Position numbers and translations under genes: made by a program. Below are positions 40,418 to 49,415 of a stretch of 64,000 nt of DNA, in pieces (the first letter of the stretch is position 1; every line of letters starts with the position of its first letter). The notes under the pieces were generated by a model. The model did no database searches and was not told where the DNA came from. It saw only the letters and a program-made list of their open reading frames with translations. Origin of the DNA: Polynucleobacter necessarius (GTDB lineage: Bacteria; Pseudomonadota; Gammaproteobacteria; Burkholderiales; Burkholderiaceae). The DNA is taken from NCBI RefSeq assembly GCF_900095175.1, contig NZ_LT606946.1, positions 436,712 to 500,711 of the forward strand, given 5' to 3'.

Positions 40418-41037
40418 TGACCCCCTATTTACAAATCATTGCATTGCTTGAAATATCGCTTACTTGTGCGGTAGTGTTGATGATTCTTCTACAAAAACTA
40501 TCATCAACAGAGATCCCATTTTTAATTCGACTGCTGATAGTTTTATTACTAGGCAACCTATTTTTCTGGCCGCTGGGAATATCGCTTGAATTACCTTTAT
40601 CAGCCTTTGTCCGTGGAGTCACGGGGGAGCTCAGTATCGTGACAATGCTTTTGTTGTGGAGCTCCATACTGCCTGCTGCACAAAAGACGCCGATGGGATT
40701 TAAAGTCCCTTTAGCAATCATTGCAATTGTGTTTTATCCCCTAGCGTTAGGCTTTGGAATGTTCGACCCCTATGTATGGGGCTATAGTGCCATTGGGTTC
40801 TTGGGTGCCGTCATTCTCTTAGCGATGGTATGCGGTCTGGTTGGTTGGACCAAAGGTGTTTGGATTATTTCAGTTGCCATCATTGCTTGGGCAGCCCATT
40901 GGCATGAGTCAGCGAATCTCTGGGACTATCTCCTTGATCCTTTCCTGGCGATCTGGGCTCTGTTTGCCATCCCCAGCACAATCTATCGGAAGCGTCGTGA
41001 AAAGGCGCAATCAGGATATCTTTTTAGAGCGGGTTGA
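40414..41037 (+). CDS. Polytopic membrane protein of unknown function
   Basis: 207 residues, about six hydrophobic helices (LQIIALLEISLTCAVVLMILL, LIRLLIVLLLGNLFFWPLG, VPLAIIAIVFYPLALGFG, AIGFLGAVILLAMVCGLVGW and others) and a basic C-terminus (YRKRREKAQSG). The start overlaps the previous gene (ATGATG) and has AAGGA upstream. I recognise no family. It always-last position in this tight operon suggests a partner role for the glycosyltransferase and propeller proteins, but this is inference from this one locus. Confidence 0.75.
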   Translation: MMTPYLQIIALLEISLTCAVVLMILLQKLSSTEIPFLIRLLIVLLLGNLFFWPLGISLELPLSAFVRGVTGELSIVTMLLLWSSILPAAQKTPMGFKVPLAIIAIVFYPLALGFGMFDPYVWGYSAIGFLGAVILLAMVCGLVGWTKGVWIISVAIIAWAAHWHESANLWDYLLDPFLAIWALFAIPSTIYRKRREKAQSGYLFRAG

Positions 41038-41085
41038 TTGACTATAAAGTAGGCGTTGATCCAACCGATGATGTGGGTGCAATAA

Positions 41086-41114
41086 AAAAGGCCAGCTATA
41101 AGCTGGCCTTTTAA
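41086..41114. terminator. Intrinsic terminator between convergent operons
   Basis: AAAAGGCCAGCT (41086-41097) and AGCTGGCCTTTT (41101-41112) form a perfect 12 bp stem with an ATA loop. It can stop both the membrane-protein operon and the Bug-receptor transcript. Confidence 0.92.
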
Positions 41115-41138
41115 CAACATTTGGGATCCGGTTAAGGA

Positions 41139-42131
41139 TTAATCAGAAATCTTTGATTTACGAATTAATGGACCCCACTTATTGAGCTCTGAATCAACTT
41201 GAGCCTTAAGGGATTGTGATGTGACTTTATCCATTGAAACAATGTCAATACTGGACTCATCAAGACGCTTTTTAATATCTGGATCTTTCAATGCGGCTTT
41301 CAAGGTAGCATTCACTTTCGCTATAACAGCTGGTGGAGTGCCTTTAGGTGCATAGATACCATGCCAGACTTTAACGTCAAAGCCTTTTAAGCCTTGCTCA
41401 TCTAAAGTAGGAATATTAGGCAAGCTTGGTAAGCGCTTTGGTGTTGTTACACCAAAAGTTTTCACTTTGTCTGCTTTGATGTATCCAACAGTCTGAGTAG
41501 TTTGATCGCAGAGCAGGTCAACCTGACCGCCCAACAAATCAGTAAGGGCTGGACCTGTACCTTTGTAAGGAATGTTGGTTAGCTTAACGCCTAAACGGCT
41601 TTGGAACAGTAGGCCACAAAGTTGAGAAACGGCGCCTGGACCAGCATTAGCCATAGTTACTTTAGAGCCATTAGCTTTGATATAGGCTTCGAGTTCTTTA
41701 AAGTTATTTGCTGGCAAATCTTTTTTACCTAAGAGCACCATTGGTACATCAACAACTTGACCGATGTATTCAAAGCTCTCTAATGGATCGTATGGAAGCT
41801 TGTCATAAAGGGCTGGTGCAGTTGCCATGCCAATGTGATAAATAAACAGTGTGTAGCCATCTGGTTTTGCGCGTGCAACTTTGGTTGCTGCAATTGTGCC
41901 GCCTGCACCAGTTACGTTTTCAACTACGACAGTTTGCCCAAGTGACTTGCCCATTGGTACAGCGAGCAAACGAGCAACAGTATCTGTAGGCCCACCTGCT
42001 GAGAATGGAACCACCAAGGATATCGGCTTGGTTGGATATGCTTCATTTGCTGCTAAGGCTTGTGTTGATAAAAGGCTGCTGGCAAGAAAAAGCGTTCCTA
42101 CGCTAGCCAGTAAAGTTTTCTTTAATTTCAT
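41139..42131 (-). CDS. Bug/TctC-family periplasmic solute-binding protein
   Basis: 330 residues with a signal peptide (about 1-27, ending ALAANEA). The Bug family pattern is clear: YPTKPISLVVPFSAGGPTDTVARLLA (quoted in part: VVPFSAGGPTDTVAR), VENVTGAGGTIAATKVA, PDGYTLF, NIPYKGTGPALTDLLGGQVDL and PKGTPPAVIAKVN. These bind carboxylates and, in the classical case, feed a TctAB permease, which is not in this window. It is the last gene of a minus-strand cluster for a carboxylate/CoA-ester pathway, which hints at a dicarboxylate or branched carboxylate ligand. Confidence 0.92.
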   Translation of the reverse strand: MKLKKTLLASVGTLFLASSLLSTQALAANEAYPTKPISLVVPFSAGGPTDTVARLLAVPMGKSLGQTVVVENVTGAGGTIAATKVARAKPDGYTLFIYHIGMATAPALYDKLPYDPLESFEYIGQVVDVPMVLLGKKDLPANNFKELEAYIKANGSKVTMANAGPGAVSQLCGLLFQSRLGVKLTNIPYKGTGPALTDLLGGQVDLLCDQTTQTVGYIKADKVKTFGVTTPKRLPSLPNIPTLDEQGLKGFDVKVWHGIYAPKGTPPAVIAKVNATLKAALKDPDIKKRLDESSIDIVSMDKVTSQSLKAQVDSELNKWGPLIRKSKISD

Positions 42132-42190
42132 TTAAGTCTCCGTTAATGTGTGATGCGGGGTAATTTTGCCACTTTTAGCAATTATCGACT

Positions 42191-43036
42191 TTACGGCTTG
42201 CCGGTAATGGCAAGCGTCCTTTGAGCCAATAAGACCACTGGCCGGTCAATCATGCGACCATCTAATTTCACGGCGCCACCCTTAGATGCTTTATCCGCTT
42301 CAATCACGCGATGTGCCCAAGAGACTTCTGCGGCAGTAGGCATAAAGGAAGTCTTCACTAGGGAAACCTGTTTTGGGTGGATGCATAGCTTGCCACCAAA
42401 GCCCATTCTTTTCGCGCGCTCCGCATCGTCTGTAATGCGCTCAATGTTGTCAGTAGAGGGAGTAACCCCATCAATTGGAGGGGCAATTTGCGCCAAGCGT
42501 GAAGCCAACACAATCTGAAAGCGTGCCGCTTGTAGTTCGGTTTCTTGGGCGTCACACACCATTCCCAAGTCTGCCTGCAAATCAATATTGCCCAAAGCCA
42601 GACGTAATACCTGCTCAGAGTTTGCAATCTCATTAAGGCGATCAAGGCCAATGGCAGTTTCAATCATTGGAATGATTGCTGTGTTTGGCAGGATTTGTGC
42701 TGCACCATTAATTTGGTCGAGAGATTCACTCTTAGGAATTAACAAACAGGCCGCATCTAATTCTTGAACCAAGATTAGATCCGCTGAATAAAAATGACTG
42801 CCAGGAGAATTCGATCGAATGATCAGACGGTTTTTTTGTTCTGCACTAAACGTAGGCCAGGCAGAGCGTATAGCAGCACGTGCAGATTCTTTTTCTTCCT
42901 CAGCAACTGCATCCTCAAGGTCAATGATGACACCATCGGCGCCACTATCTAAGGCTTTAGTAAATCGCTCTGGGTGTGTGCCAGGAACAAATAAGAATGT
43001 ACTGCTAAATCCAAGGGGTGTATCAAGTGGGTTCAT
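42191..43036 (-). CDS. HpcH/HpaI-type CoA-ester lyase (citramalyl-/malyl-CoA lyase or CitE-like)
   Basis: With the ATG at 43036 (MNPLDTPLGFSSTFLFVPG) the protein has 281 residues, the normal length; a longer reading to 43132 overlaps the neighbour and is rejected. Family motifs: FVPGTHPERFTKALDSGADGVIIDLEDAV (quoted in part: GADGVIIDLEDAV), RSNSPG, IPMIETAIGLDRL and GFGGKLCIHPKQV. Magnesium ligands E and D are present in these segments. Such lyases split malyl-, citramalyl- or citryl-CoA type esters. The neighbours (MaoC-type dehydratase and MmgE/PrpD) favour citramalyl-CoA or a related substrate. Confidence 0.87.
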   Translation of the reverse strand: MNPLDTPLGFSSTFLFVPGTHPERFTKALDSGADGVIIDLEDAVAEEEKESARAAIRSAWPTFSAEQKNRLIIRSNSPGSHFYSADLILVQELDAACLLIPKSESLDQINGAAQILPNTAIIPMIETAIGLDRLNEIANSEQVLRLALGNIDLQADLGMVCDAQETELQAARFQIVLASRLAQIAPPIDGVTPSTDNIERITDDAERAKRMGFGGKLCIHPKQVSLVKTSFMPTAAEVSWAHRVIEADKASKGGAVKLDGRMIDRPVVLLAQRTLAITGKP

Positions 43037-43086
43037 CAATGAGGCTTTATTAAAAATGAAGCAAAAGAGAAAAAATGACTCTGAAG

Positions 43087-44457
43087 TTAAGGGAGTAATC
43101 GACCTATCTTGGACTGATTGCGGATATTCCACAAGCGCTCGATAGCGGCACTCATCTCGCTTGGGCTTGCACCACCACTAAATGCAGCAAGACGCATCGC
43201 CTTATCTGTAATCTCAGTACGGCTTAGGGTATTACCAGGATCGCCCTTGGGCTCATCAACACGACCTTCTAATACTTCACCATTATTTAAATAGACTTTG
43301 ACTTTGCCGATCCAGCTTTGGGGGTAAGCACTATCGACTTCAGGGTCCAAGATCATAGTGATGCGATCGCGGAAAGAACAAATATCTTGATCATGGAAGT
43401 GTTGATCAAATTCTTGCAGGCCTGCAAATTGATAGTGGGCAACTATCGCGAGTACGGTACCCATTGAGAACTTAGATTGGTGCACGGTTGTGGGGTCGGT
43501 GACTGGGCCCAAGACATCGATTGCCCCTTGGTGAACCAAGGTTTCCACCTTGGCGATATCGCTAGGCTTGAGATTTTGTTTCAACATGACTTGCAATAAG
43601 GCATCGGCAGCAGGGTGTGTATGACGACATGAGGCGTGATATTTGAAGCTCGTCTCAGCAATAGTCCAGCGAGTTCCCAGTCGATCAATTAATTTACTTG
43701 GATCAGCATCACTCAACATGCCGGCAGCCAAACCTTGCTTACCTTCTAAGATATGCTCGGCACCAGTAAAGCCAGATTGCGCTAAGTAGACTGACATCAA
43801 GCCAGTTGAGGCGGCATGTGCTGTATGTGGTTGCTTAGAGTCGGCGGCATCGCGCAGAAACTCCCAAAGGCCGGCAGATTGCGTTCCAGCTGAGCCAAAG
43901 GCATGCAGCATTTGGCTTGGGTTGAGTTTGAGAAGATGGCCTACAGTTGCTGCAGCAGCTAAGGTGCCGGCAGTGCCCGTAGTGTGAAATATTTTGTAGT
44001 GTGAGCGACCTAGGAATTCACCAATCCGAATACCGACTTCATAGCCGGCAACTGCAGCTACGAGCAGATCTTTTCCCGAAGCGCCTATAGCTTGAGCTGT
44101 GGCGAGAGCGGCAGGAAATACGATGGTGCCAGGATGAAATACAGAGCCATTGTGCACGTCATCTTGTTCGGCTACGTGCGATGCGGCTGCATTTGCTACT
44201 GTAGCTAGGAAGGGGCTGGATGTTGTGCGGTGAATCAGAATTTCAGCAGAGCCAGGGTTGCTTGCATTGAAGCCACCCATGTTTTGCGCAAACTGCGTAA
44301 TGGCCTCTACAGCGCGTGAACCTTTGCCAGCAATTGCAGATCCAAACCAATCTACCAGTAAATCTTCGGTGCGGGATAGCACTTCTTCGGGGATGTCACC
44401 TATTTTTAATTCGGAAGCAAATGTAGCTAAGGCTTTAGTTAAATGCGGAGTAGTCAT
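43087..44457 (-). CDS. MmgE/PrpD family protein
   Basis: A 456-residue cytosolic protein. Motifs include DWFGSAIAGKGSRAVEAI, HVAEQDDVHNGSVFHPGTIVFPAALA (quoted in part: AEQDDVHNGSVFHPG), GYEVGIRIGEFLG, HTTGTAGTLAAAATVGHLL and KYHASCRHTHPAADA. The family contains 2-methylcitrate dehydratase and cis-aconitate decarboxylase (itaconate-forming). The exact reaction here cannot be told without a phylogeny. It lies between the dehydratase gene (13 bp) and the CoA-ester lyase gene (50 bp) on the same strand. Confidence 0.88.
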   Translation of the reverse strand: MTTPHLTKALATFASELKIGDIPEEVLSRTEDLLVDWFGSAIAGKGSRAVEAITQFAQNMGGFNASNPGSAEILIHRTTSSPFLATVANAAASHVAEQDDVHNGSVFHPGTIVFPAALATAQAIGASGKDLLVAAVAGYEVGIRIGEFLGRSHYKIFHTTGTAGTLAAAATVGHLLKLNPSQMLHAFGSAGTQSAGLWEFLRDAADSKQPHTAHAASTGLMSVYLAQSGFTGAEHILEGKQGLAAGMLSDADPSKLIDRLGTRWTIAETSFKYHASCRHTHPAADALLQVMLKQNLKPSDIAKVETLVHQGAIDVLGPVTDPTTVHQSKFSMGTVLAIVAHYQFAGLQEFDQHFHDQDICSFRDRITMILDPEVDSAYPQSWIGKVKVYLNNGEVLEGRVDEPKGDPGNTLSRTEITDKAMRLAAFSGGASPSEMSAAIERLWNIRNQSKIGRLLP

Positions 44458-44470
44458 AACAAATCATTCC

Positions 44471-45355
44471 CTAAGCTAAAACTGCGGTGGCCTGCATGGT
44501 GAGCCAACCTTCGTGATCTTCAGCCCAAATAGAAATGGTTTTTCCAGATGGATCTTTCTCAAGATCGGGTTTTGCGCTGACTTTAAAAGGATTGATATCA
44601 AAAGTAGGTCGAATAGCGCGGAACTCAAAGCTCTTCAGTCTGCAGCCCGGAATACTTTGACGCATCAGGTCTACCAACAAGGTTGCAATTAGAGGGCCAT
44701 GAACAATAAGGCCGGGATAGCCCTCTACTTCAGTGACATATTTACGATCGTAATGAATGCGATGACCGTTAAATGTCAGCGCTGAGTAGCGAAACAATAA
44801 AACATCACTAGGCGTAATCGTCTTGGTCCACTGTGCGCCTGTGGGAACCGGTGTGGGTGCAACAGGTTTATCGTCTGGGCCGGGTGCATCGCGATACACG
44901 ATGTCATGCTCTTCAATTAAGGCTAAGCCATTTTGATTGGAGATTGCATGTTTGACCAATACGAAAATGAGATCACCGGTGCGACCTGCCTTGTGCGTAA
45001 CCGATTCAATTTTGGAGACACGTTCGATTTCATCGCCTACTTCGAGCGGGGCTAGCCATTGAACTCGGCTGCCAGCCCACATGCGACGTGGTAGCGGAAC
45101 GGGCGGTAAAAATCCGCCACGCTTAGGGTGACCATCAGGTCCGATTTCAGATTGAAGGGCGCAAGGCAAAAAATAGAGCCAATGCCATAACTCCGGCAGA
45201 AAAGTTCCGTCATTCGGCGTAGGGTCGGGTCGATCGAGTGTCGCAGATAAAGCTTTGACGGGTGCTGCTGTGACGATATCTTGCAGTGTTTCGGTTTTGC
45301 CGAGCCACTCTTGGAGATGGGTGATGGTTTGAGGTTCGATTCGCATAACCTCCAT
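44471..45355 (-). CDS. MaoC/HTD2-type acyl-CoA dehydratase (FAS1-like N-terminal domain)
   Basis: A 294-residue double-hotdog protein. N-terminal FAS1-like dehydratase domain with GGFLPPVPLPRRMWAGSRVQWLAPLEVGDEIER (quoted in part: PLPRRMWAGSRV), and a C-terminal MaoC domain with the catalytic region FRYSALTFNGHRIHYDRKY followed by VHGPLIATLLVDL. Mesaconyl-C4-CoA and itaconyl-CoA hydratases have this layout. It is first in the metabolic cluster, with the PrpD-like and lyase genes following. Start alternatives within three codons exist. Confidence 0.87.
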   Translation of the reverse strand: MEVMRIEPQTITHLQEWLGKTETLQDIVTAAPVKALSATLDRPDPTPNDGTFLPELWHWLYFLPCALQSEIGPDGHPKRGGFLPPVPLPRRMWAGSRVQWLAPLEVGDEIERVSKIESVTHKAGRTGDLIFVLVKHAISNQNGLALIEEHDIVYRDAPGPDDKPVAPTPVPTGAQWTKTITPSDVLLFRYSALTFNGHRIHYDRKYVTEVEGYPGLIVHGPLIATLLVDLMRQSIPGCRLKSFEFRAIRPTFDINPFKVSAKPDLEKDPSGKTISIWAEDHEGWLTMQATAVLA

Positions 45356-45386
45356 TATGCCAATTTCAACTCTAAATGCGATGGGT

Positions 45387-46711
45387 CTAGATCAATAAAC
45401 TCGCTAATAAATAACTGAGTAAGCCGGCTAAGGCTGAGCCAGTTAACACGCTAATTACACCTTTTTGAAACTTAAACAGCGCTAAGCCTGCAAGCAAGGT
45501 AATTGCAATCGAAGTCCAAGAAATGGAACCGCCAAGACCATGTGGAAAAAAGACGTGATAGGCAAAGAACAGTCCAAGATTGGCGATTACGCCGACTACT
45601 GCAGCAGAAATTGCGGTGAGTGGTGCAGTAAAACTCAACTTGCCATGTGTGGACTCAATGAGTGGCCCACCGACCAAGACCAGGAAAAAAGAAGGTAGGA
45701 AAGTAAACCAGGTGGCAACGCAAGCGCCAAGTACGCCAAACCAAAATGGATTGCTATTGCCGATGAGATGTTGAATATGACCAGCGAGGTAGCCAACAAA
45801 AGCTACCACCATGATGAGCGGACCGGGGGTGGTTTCTTCAAGCGCTAAACCATCCATCATTTGACCAGCGCTGAGCCAATGAAATTGATCGACGGCACCT
45901 TGATAAACATAGGGCAGAACCGCATAAGCACCACCAAACGTGAGAAAGGCAGCCTTGGTGAAAAACCAAGCAATTTGTGGATAAAGTGTTTTCCATCCAA
46001 AAATCAGCGTCAATACAATAAACGGAATAAGCCAGAGCGCTGTAACAACTGAGCTATGTATTACAAATCGCTCTCTAGAAAACTTGGCATGCTCTGGAGT
46101 TGGGGTGTGATCGTCAATGATTGCAGGAGCATGAGTCTCACCCACTTTATTGTGAGGAGTGGTTTGTTGAAAATATTCTGGGAAACGCTTACCACCCCAA
46201 ATGCCAATCAAGGCCGCAAAAATAACAATGATCGGGAAAGCCAGGTTAAATATAAAGATCGCCAGAAAAGATCCCAGTGCAATCCAACGCAGTGCTTGAT
46301 TGTGAATCGTGCGTTTACCAATGCGGACTGCAGCATGCAGGATGATGGCGGTAACAGCAGGTTTGATGCCAAAGAAAATAGCGGCAATCCAGGGTACTTG
46401 GCCAAAAGTTAGGTAGACCCAAGATAGGCCAATCAAAATAAAGAGAGAAGGCAAAACAAAGAGGGTGCCGGCTAGAACCCCACCCCAAGTGCGATGCATG
46501 AGCCAGCCAATATATGTGACTAATTGCTGAGCCTCTGGCCCCGGTAACAGCATGCAATAGTTCAGTGCATGTAAAAAGCGCCGCTCAGAAATCCAGCGAC
46601 GCTTTCAACTAGCCCTTGGTGGAGGACAGCGATTTGCCCCGCGGGGCCACCAAAGCTAATAAAGCCTAGCTTGGCCCAAAATTTCAGGGCTTCGCGAAGT
46701 GGAACACTCAA
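45387..46711 (-). pseudogene. chrA: Chromate transporter ChrA, frameshifted near the N-terminus
   Basis: A TTG whose complement is 46709-46711, overlapping the fabI stop (TTGA), opens the ChrA N-terminus [35 protein letters not shown]. The frame then shifts at the T run 46603-46605 (A run on the coding strand). One more base would continue as [27 protein letters not shown] (quoted in parts: [26 protein letters not shown]) into the long frame that ends at 45387. The full protein would have about 440 residues in two homologous halves ([10 protein letters not shown] and AFLTFGGAYAVLPY) and export chromate. A remaining frame from 46553 lacks the first 50 residues. Confidence 0.88.
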
Positions 46712-47493
46712 ACTTCGTCCATTCCACCAACAACTTGGCTAAAGCCGTTATCAACATAAATAATTTCAGCGGTGATGCCGTTTGCTAAATCAGATAACAA
46801 GAAGGCAGCGGTATTGCCAACATCATCAATGGTGACGTTGCGACGCAATGGGGCAGTTTGTTCAACTGCCTCCAAGATCTTTCCAAATCCTTTAATGCCT
46901 GAGGCAGCCAAAGTTTTAATCGGGCCGGCAGAAATACCGTTAGCACGAATACCTTTAGGCCCAACTGAGCCAGCGAGGTAGCGAACAGAGGCCTCAAGGG
47001 ATGCCTTGGCTAAACCCATGGTGTTGTAGTTAGGTACATTCTTCATTGAACCTAAGTAGGTGAGAGTCAATAGGGATGACTTGTCGCGCAACATTGGCAA
47101 AGCTTCTTTTGCCATCGCTGGGAAGCTGTAAGCGGAAATATCATGAGCAATTTTGAAGCCTTCACGAGACAGGCCTTCTAAAAAGTCACCGGCAATCGCT
47201 TCGCGTGGTGCAAAGCCAATGGCGTGAACAAAGCCATCAAACTGCGGCCAAGTCTTCGCTAAACCCTTAAAGAGGGCGGAAATTTGTTCATCGCTACCAA
47301 CGTCGCAGTCAAAAATCAGCTCGGTATTGAATTCTTTGGCGAAATCGACGATGCGGTCTTTAAAGCGCTCGCCAACGTAGGTAAAGGCTAATTCAGCCCC
47401 TTCGCGGTGACATGCCTTGGCAATGCCATAGGCAATTGAGCGGTTAGAAAGAAGGCCGGTAATCAGAATTTTTTTGCCAGCGAGAAAGCCCAT
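46708..47493 (-). CDS. fabI: Enoyl-[acyl-carrier-protein] reductase (NADH)
   Basis: Cytosolic enzyme for the last step of each fatty-acid elongation cycle. 261 residues. [22 protein letters not shown] (quoted in part: [13 protein letters not shown]) for NAD binding, [10 protein letters not shown], and the catalytic Tyr-(Xaa)6-Lys pair: tyrosine in [20 protein letters not shown] with the lysine in [31 protein letters not shown] is typical of FabI. It is fully intact. Its stop codon overlaps the start of the broken chrA, so any decay of chrA leaves fabI untouched. Confidence 0.97.
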   Translation of the reverse strand: MGFLAGKKILITGLLSNRSIAYGIAKACHREGAELAFTYVGERFKDRIVDFAKEFNTELIFDCDVGSDEQISALFKGLAKTWPQFDGFVHAIGFAPREAIAGDFLEGLSREGFKIAHDISAYSFPAMAKEALPMLRDKSSLLTLTYLGSMKNVPNYNTMGLAKASLEASVRYLAGSVGPKGIRANGISAGPIKTLAASGIKGFGKILEAVEQTAPLRRNVTIDDVGNTAAFLLSDLANGITAEIIYVDNGFSQVVGGMDEV

Positions 47494-47503
47494 ATCGTGT
47501 CCT

Positions 47504-47533
47504 TTGCTTCAAATGTGGTTTGCCACCTATAAT
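47504..47533 (+). promoter_or_regulatory. Promoter of the yejABEF operon
   Basis: TTGCTT at 47504-47509, 18 bp spacer, TATAAT at 47528-47533. The preferred yejA start (47544) is only 10 bp downstream of the -10 box, with no ribosome-binding sequence, so a leader of zero to a few bases is expected. Confidence 0.7.
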
Positions 47534-47543
47534 TCTTGCATAT

Positions 47544-49415
47544 ATGCCCATGCACCCCGCCATCCGCCAAATCCCCACTTTGCTGCTCTTAGCCCTTCTG
47601 GCTGGGGTAGCAGTCAATTCGGCTCAGGGTGCCCAGGGGATTGCTCAGTACGGTAAACCTAAGTATGTGGATGGGTTTAGCCATTTTGACTATGTGAATC
47701 CCAGTGCCCCGCGAGGCGGTACCTTAACTTTACCCAACCCGGATCGCAGAACAAGCTTTGATAAGTTCAATCCATTTACGTTGCGCGGTGTGGCTGCCCC
47801 TGGCATAGCCCAGCTGATGTTTGAATCTTTGGCGGTAGGCAGTGCGGATGAGGTCTCCAGTGCCTATGGTCTGATCGCAGAAGATATTGCGGTTGCGTCT
47901 GACAAGATGTCTGTGGTGTTTCGGATTCGTCCTGAGGCGAAGTTTTCGGATGGCAGTGCGATCTTAGCTAGCGATGTCAAACACAGCTTTGATACCTTGA
48001 TGAGCTCACTTGCTAATCCGCAATTTAAAACGGTCTATGCCGATGTGAAGCAAGCGGTAGTAGTTTCTGATCGGGTGATCCGTTTTGATTTTAAGAATCG
48101 TAATCCTGAATTACCAGTGATGGTGGGTACCTTGCCAATCTTCTCTCGTAACTGGGGTAAGAAGCCCGATGGCACGATTACGCCATTTGATAAATTGACC
48201 TTTGAGCTACCGATAGCTAGCGGTCCCTATGTCATTGAGTCTTACAAAGCTGGTAAGACCATGATCTTTAAGCGCAACCCAAATTACTGGGCTGATCAAG
48301 GCGGTAAGACGCTTAATGTCCGTGTCGGTTTTTATAACTTTGATCGCGTGAACTACAAGCTCTATAGCGATGATGCCGTTCGCCTAGAAGCCTTTAAGGC
48401 TGGAGAGTTCGACGCTCTGGTGGAGTGCCGGGCTAAAAATTGGGTAAAGAGTTATGTTGGCCCCAGATTTAATGATGGCACTCTAGAGAAGAAAGCTTTT
48501 TTAAATCACAACGGCGCAGGCATGCAAGGTTTTGCCATGAATGTGCGTCGTCCGATTTTTCAGGACCCGCGTGTGCGACAAGCCTTGGGTTATGCGCTCG
48601 ACTTTGAGTGGTTAAATCGCCAGCTTTTCTTTGAGCAATACAGTCGTATTAATAGCTACTTTACAAATAGTGATCTGAGTGCCAATTTTGATGGTCCTCG
48701 CAAGCCCACTGAAGCGGAATTGAAATTACTCAAACCTCTGAAGGCTCAATATCCTAAGTGGGTGCCGGATGCAGTCTTTGGTCCAATGCCTCCTGCACCT
48801 TCAACTGCTTCCCCAGATAGCTTGCGTCAGAACCTGCGCAAAGCAAGAGATTTATTAGCCCAGGCTGGTTGGCAATATCGAAATGGCGCCTTACGAAATA
48901 TGCAAGGTGAGCCTTTTCGATTTGAGATGGTCGAAGATGGCCCATTCTTTTTAAGAGTGATTTCTTCCTATGTGCGTAACTTAGAGAAGTTGGGTATTCA
49001 GGTGGATATTCGGACAAGTGATTTTGCTTTGCATCAGAAGCGTATGGATGAATACGACTTCGATATGACTACCATTCGTTTCCCGGACTCACAAAGCCCG
49101 GGTAATGAATTGTGGGATCGCTTTGGAAGTCAGGCTGCAAAAGAAAAAGGCTCTGACAATGTGATTGGAGTTCAATCTCCAGTGGTCGATACCCTAGTGG
49201 ATGCAGTCGTCAAAGCCCAGACTCGTGAAGAGTTACGTGCAGCCACTAGAGCCTTAGACCGCGTTCTGTGGAATAGTTACTACGTGATTCCGCAGTGGTA
49301 CAACCCGACACACCGAATCGCGTATCGTAAAGAGATGCGCTACCCAGAACCTCCTTTGTATTACACCGCCGAATCTTGGATTCTGCTCAATTGGTGGAAA
49401 GAAGGGGCGCGCTAA
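47544..49415 (+). CDS. yejA: Peptide ABC transporter substrate-binding protein (YejA-like)
   Basis: About 623 residues from the ATG at 47544 (a second ATG two codons later is equally possible). Signal peptide of about 32 residues, AIRQIPTLLLLALLAGVAV. Mature protein of the SBP_bac_5 family with the YejA-type start GIAQYGKPKYVDGFSHFDYVNPSAPRGG (quoted in part: HFDYVNPSAPRGG) and GPYVIESYKAGKTMIFKRN. It binds oligopeptides in the periplasm; in enterobacteria the Yej system imports microcin C and peptides. The three remaining transporter genes follow with overlaps. Confidence 0.9.
   Translation: MPMHPAIRQIPTLLLLALLAGVAVNSAQGAQGIAQYGKPKYVDGFSHFDYVNPSAPRGGTLTLPNPDRRTSFDKFNPFTLRGVAAPGIAQLMFESLAVGSADEVSSAYGLIAEDIAVASDKMSVVFRIRPEAKFSDGSAILASDVKHSFDTLMSSLANPQFKTVYADVKQAVVVSDRVIRFDFKNRNPELPVMVGTLPIFSRNWGKKPDGTITPFDKLTFELPIASGPYVIESYKAGKTMIFKRNPNYWADQGGKTLNVRVGFYNFDRVNYKLYSDDAVRLEAFKAGEFDALVECRAKNWVKSYVGPRFNDGTLEKKAFLNHNGAGMQGFAMNVRRPIFQDPRVRQALGYALDFEWLNRQLFFEQYSRINSYFTNSDLSANFDGPRKPTEAELKLLKPLKAQYPKWVPDAVFGPMPPAPSTASPDSLRQNLRKARDLLAQAGWQYRNGALRNMQGEPFRFEMVEDGPFFLRVISSYVRNLEKLGIQVDIRTSDFALHQKRMDEYDFDMTTIRFPDSQSPGNELWDRFGSQAAKEKGSDNVIGVQSPVVDTLVDAVVKAQTREELRAATRALDRVLWNSYYVIPQWYNPTHRIAYRKEMRYPEPPLYYTAESWILLNWWKEGAR

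Noticed and set aside
43037..43132. Longer N-terminus of the CoA-ester lyase.
   Set aside because: It would overlap the MmgE/PrpD gene, and the family starts at the SSTFLFVPG segment close to the ATG at 43036.
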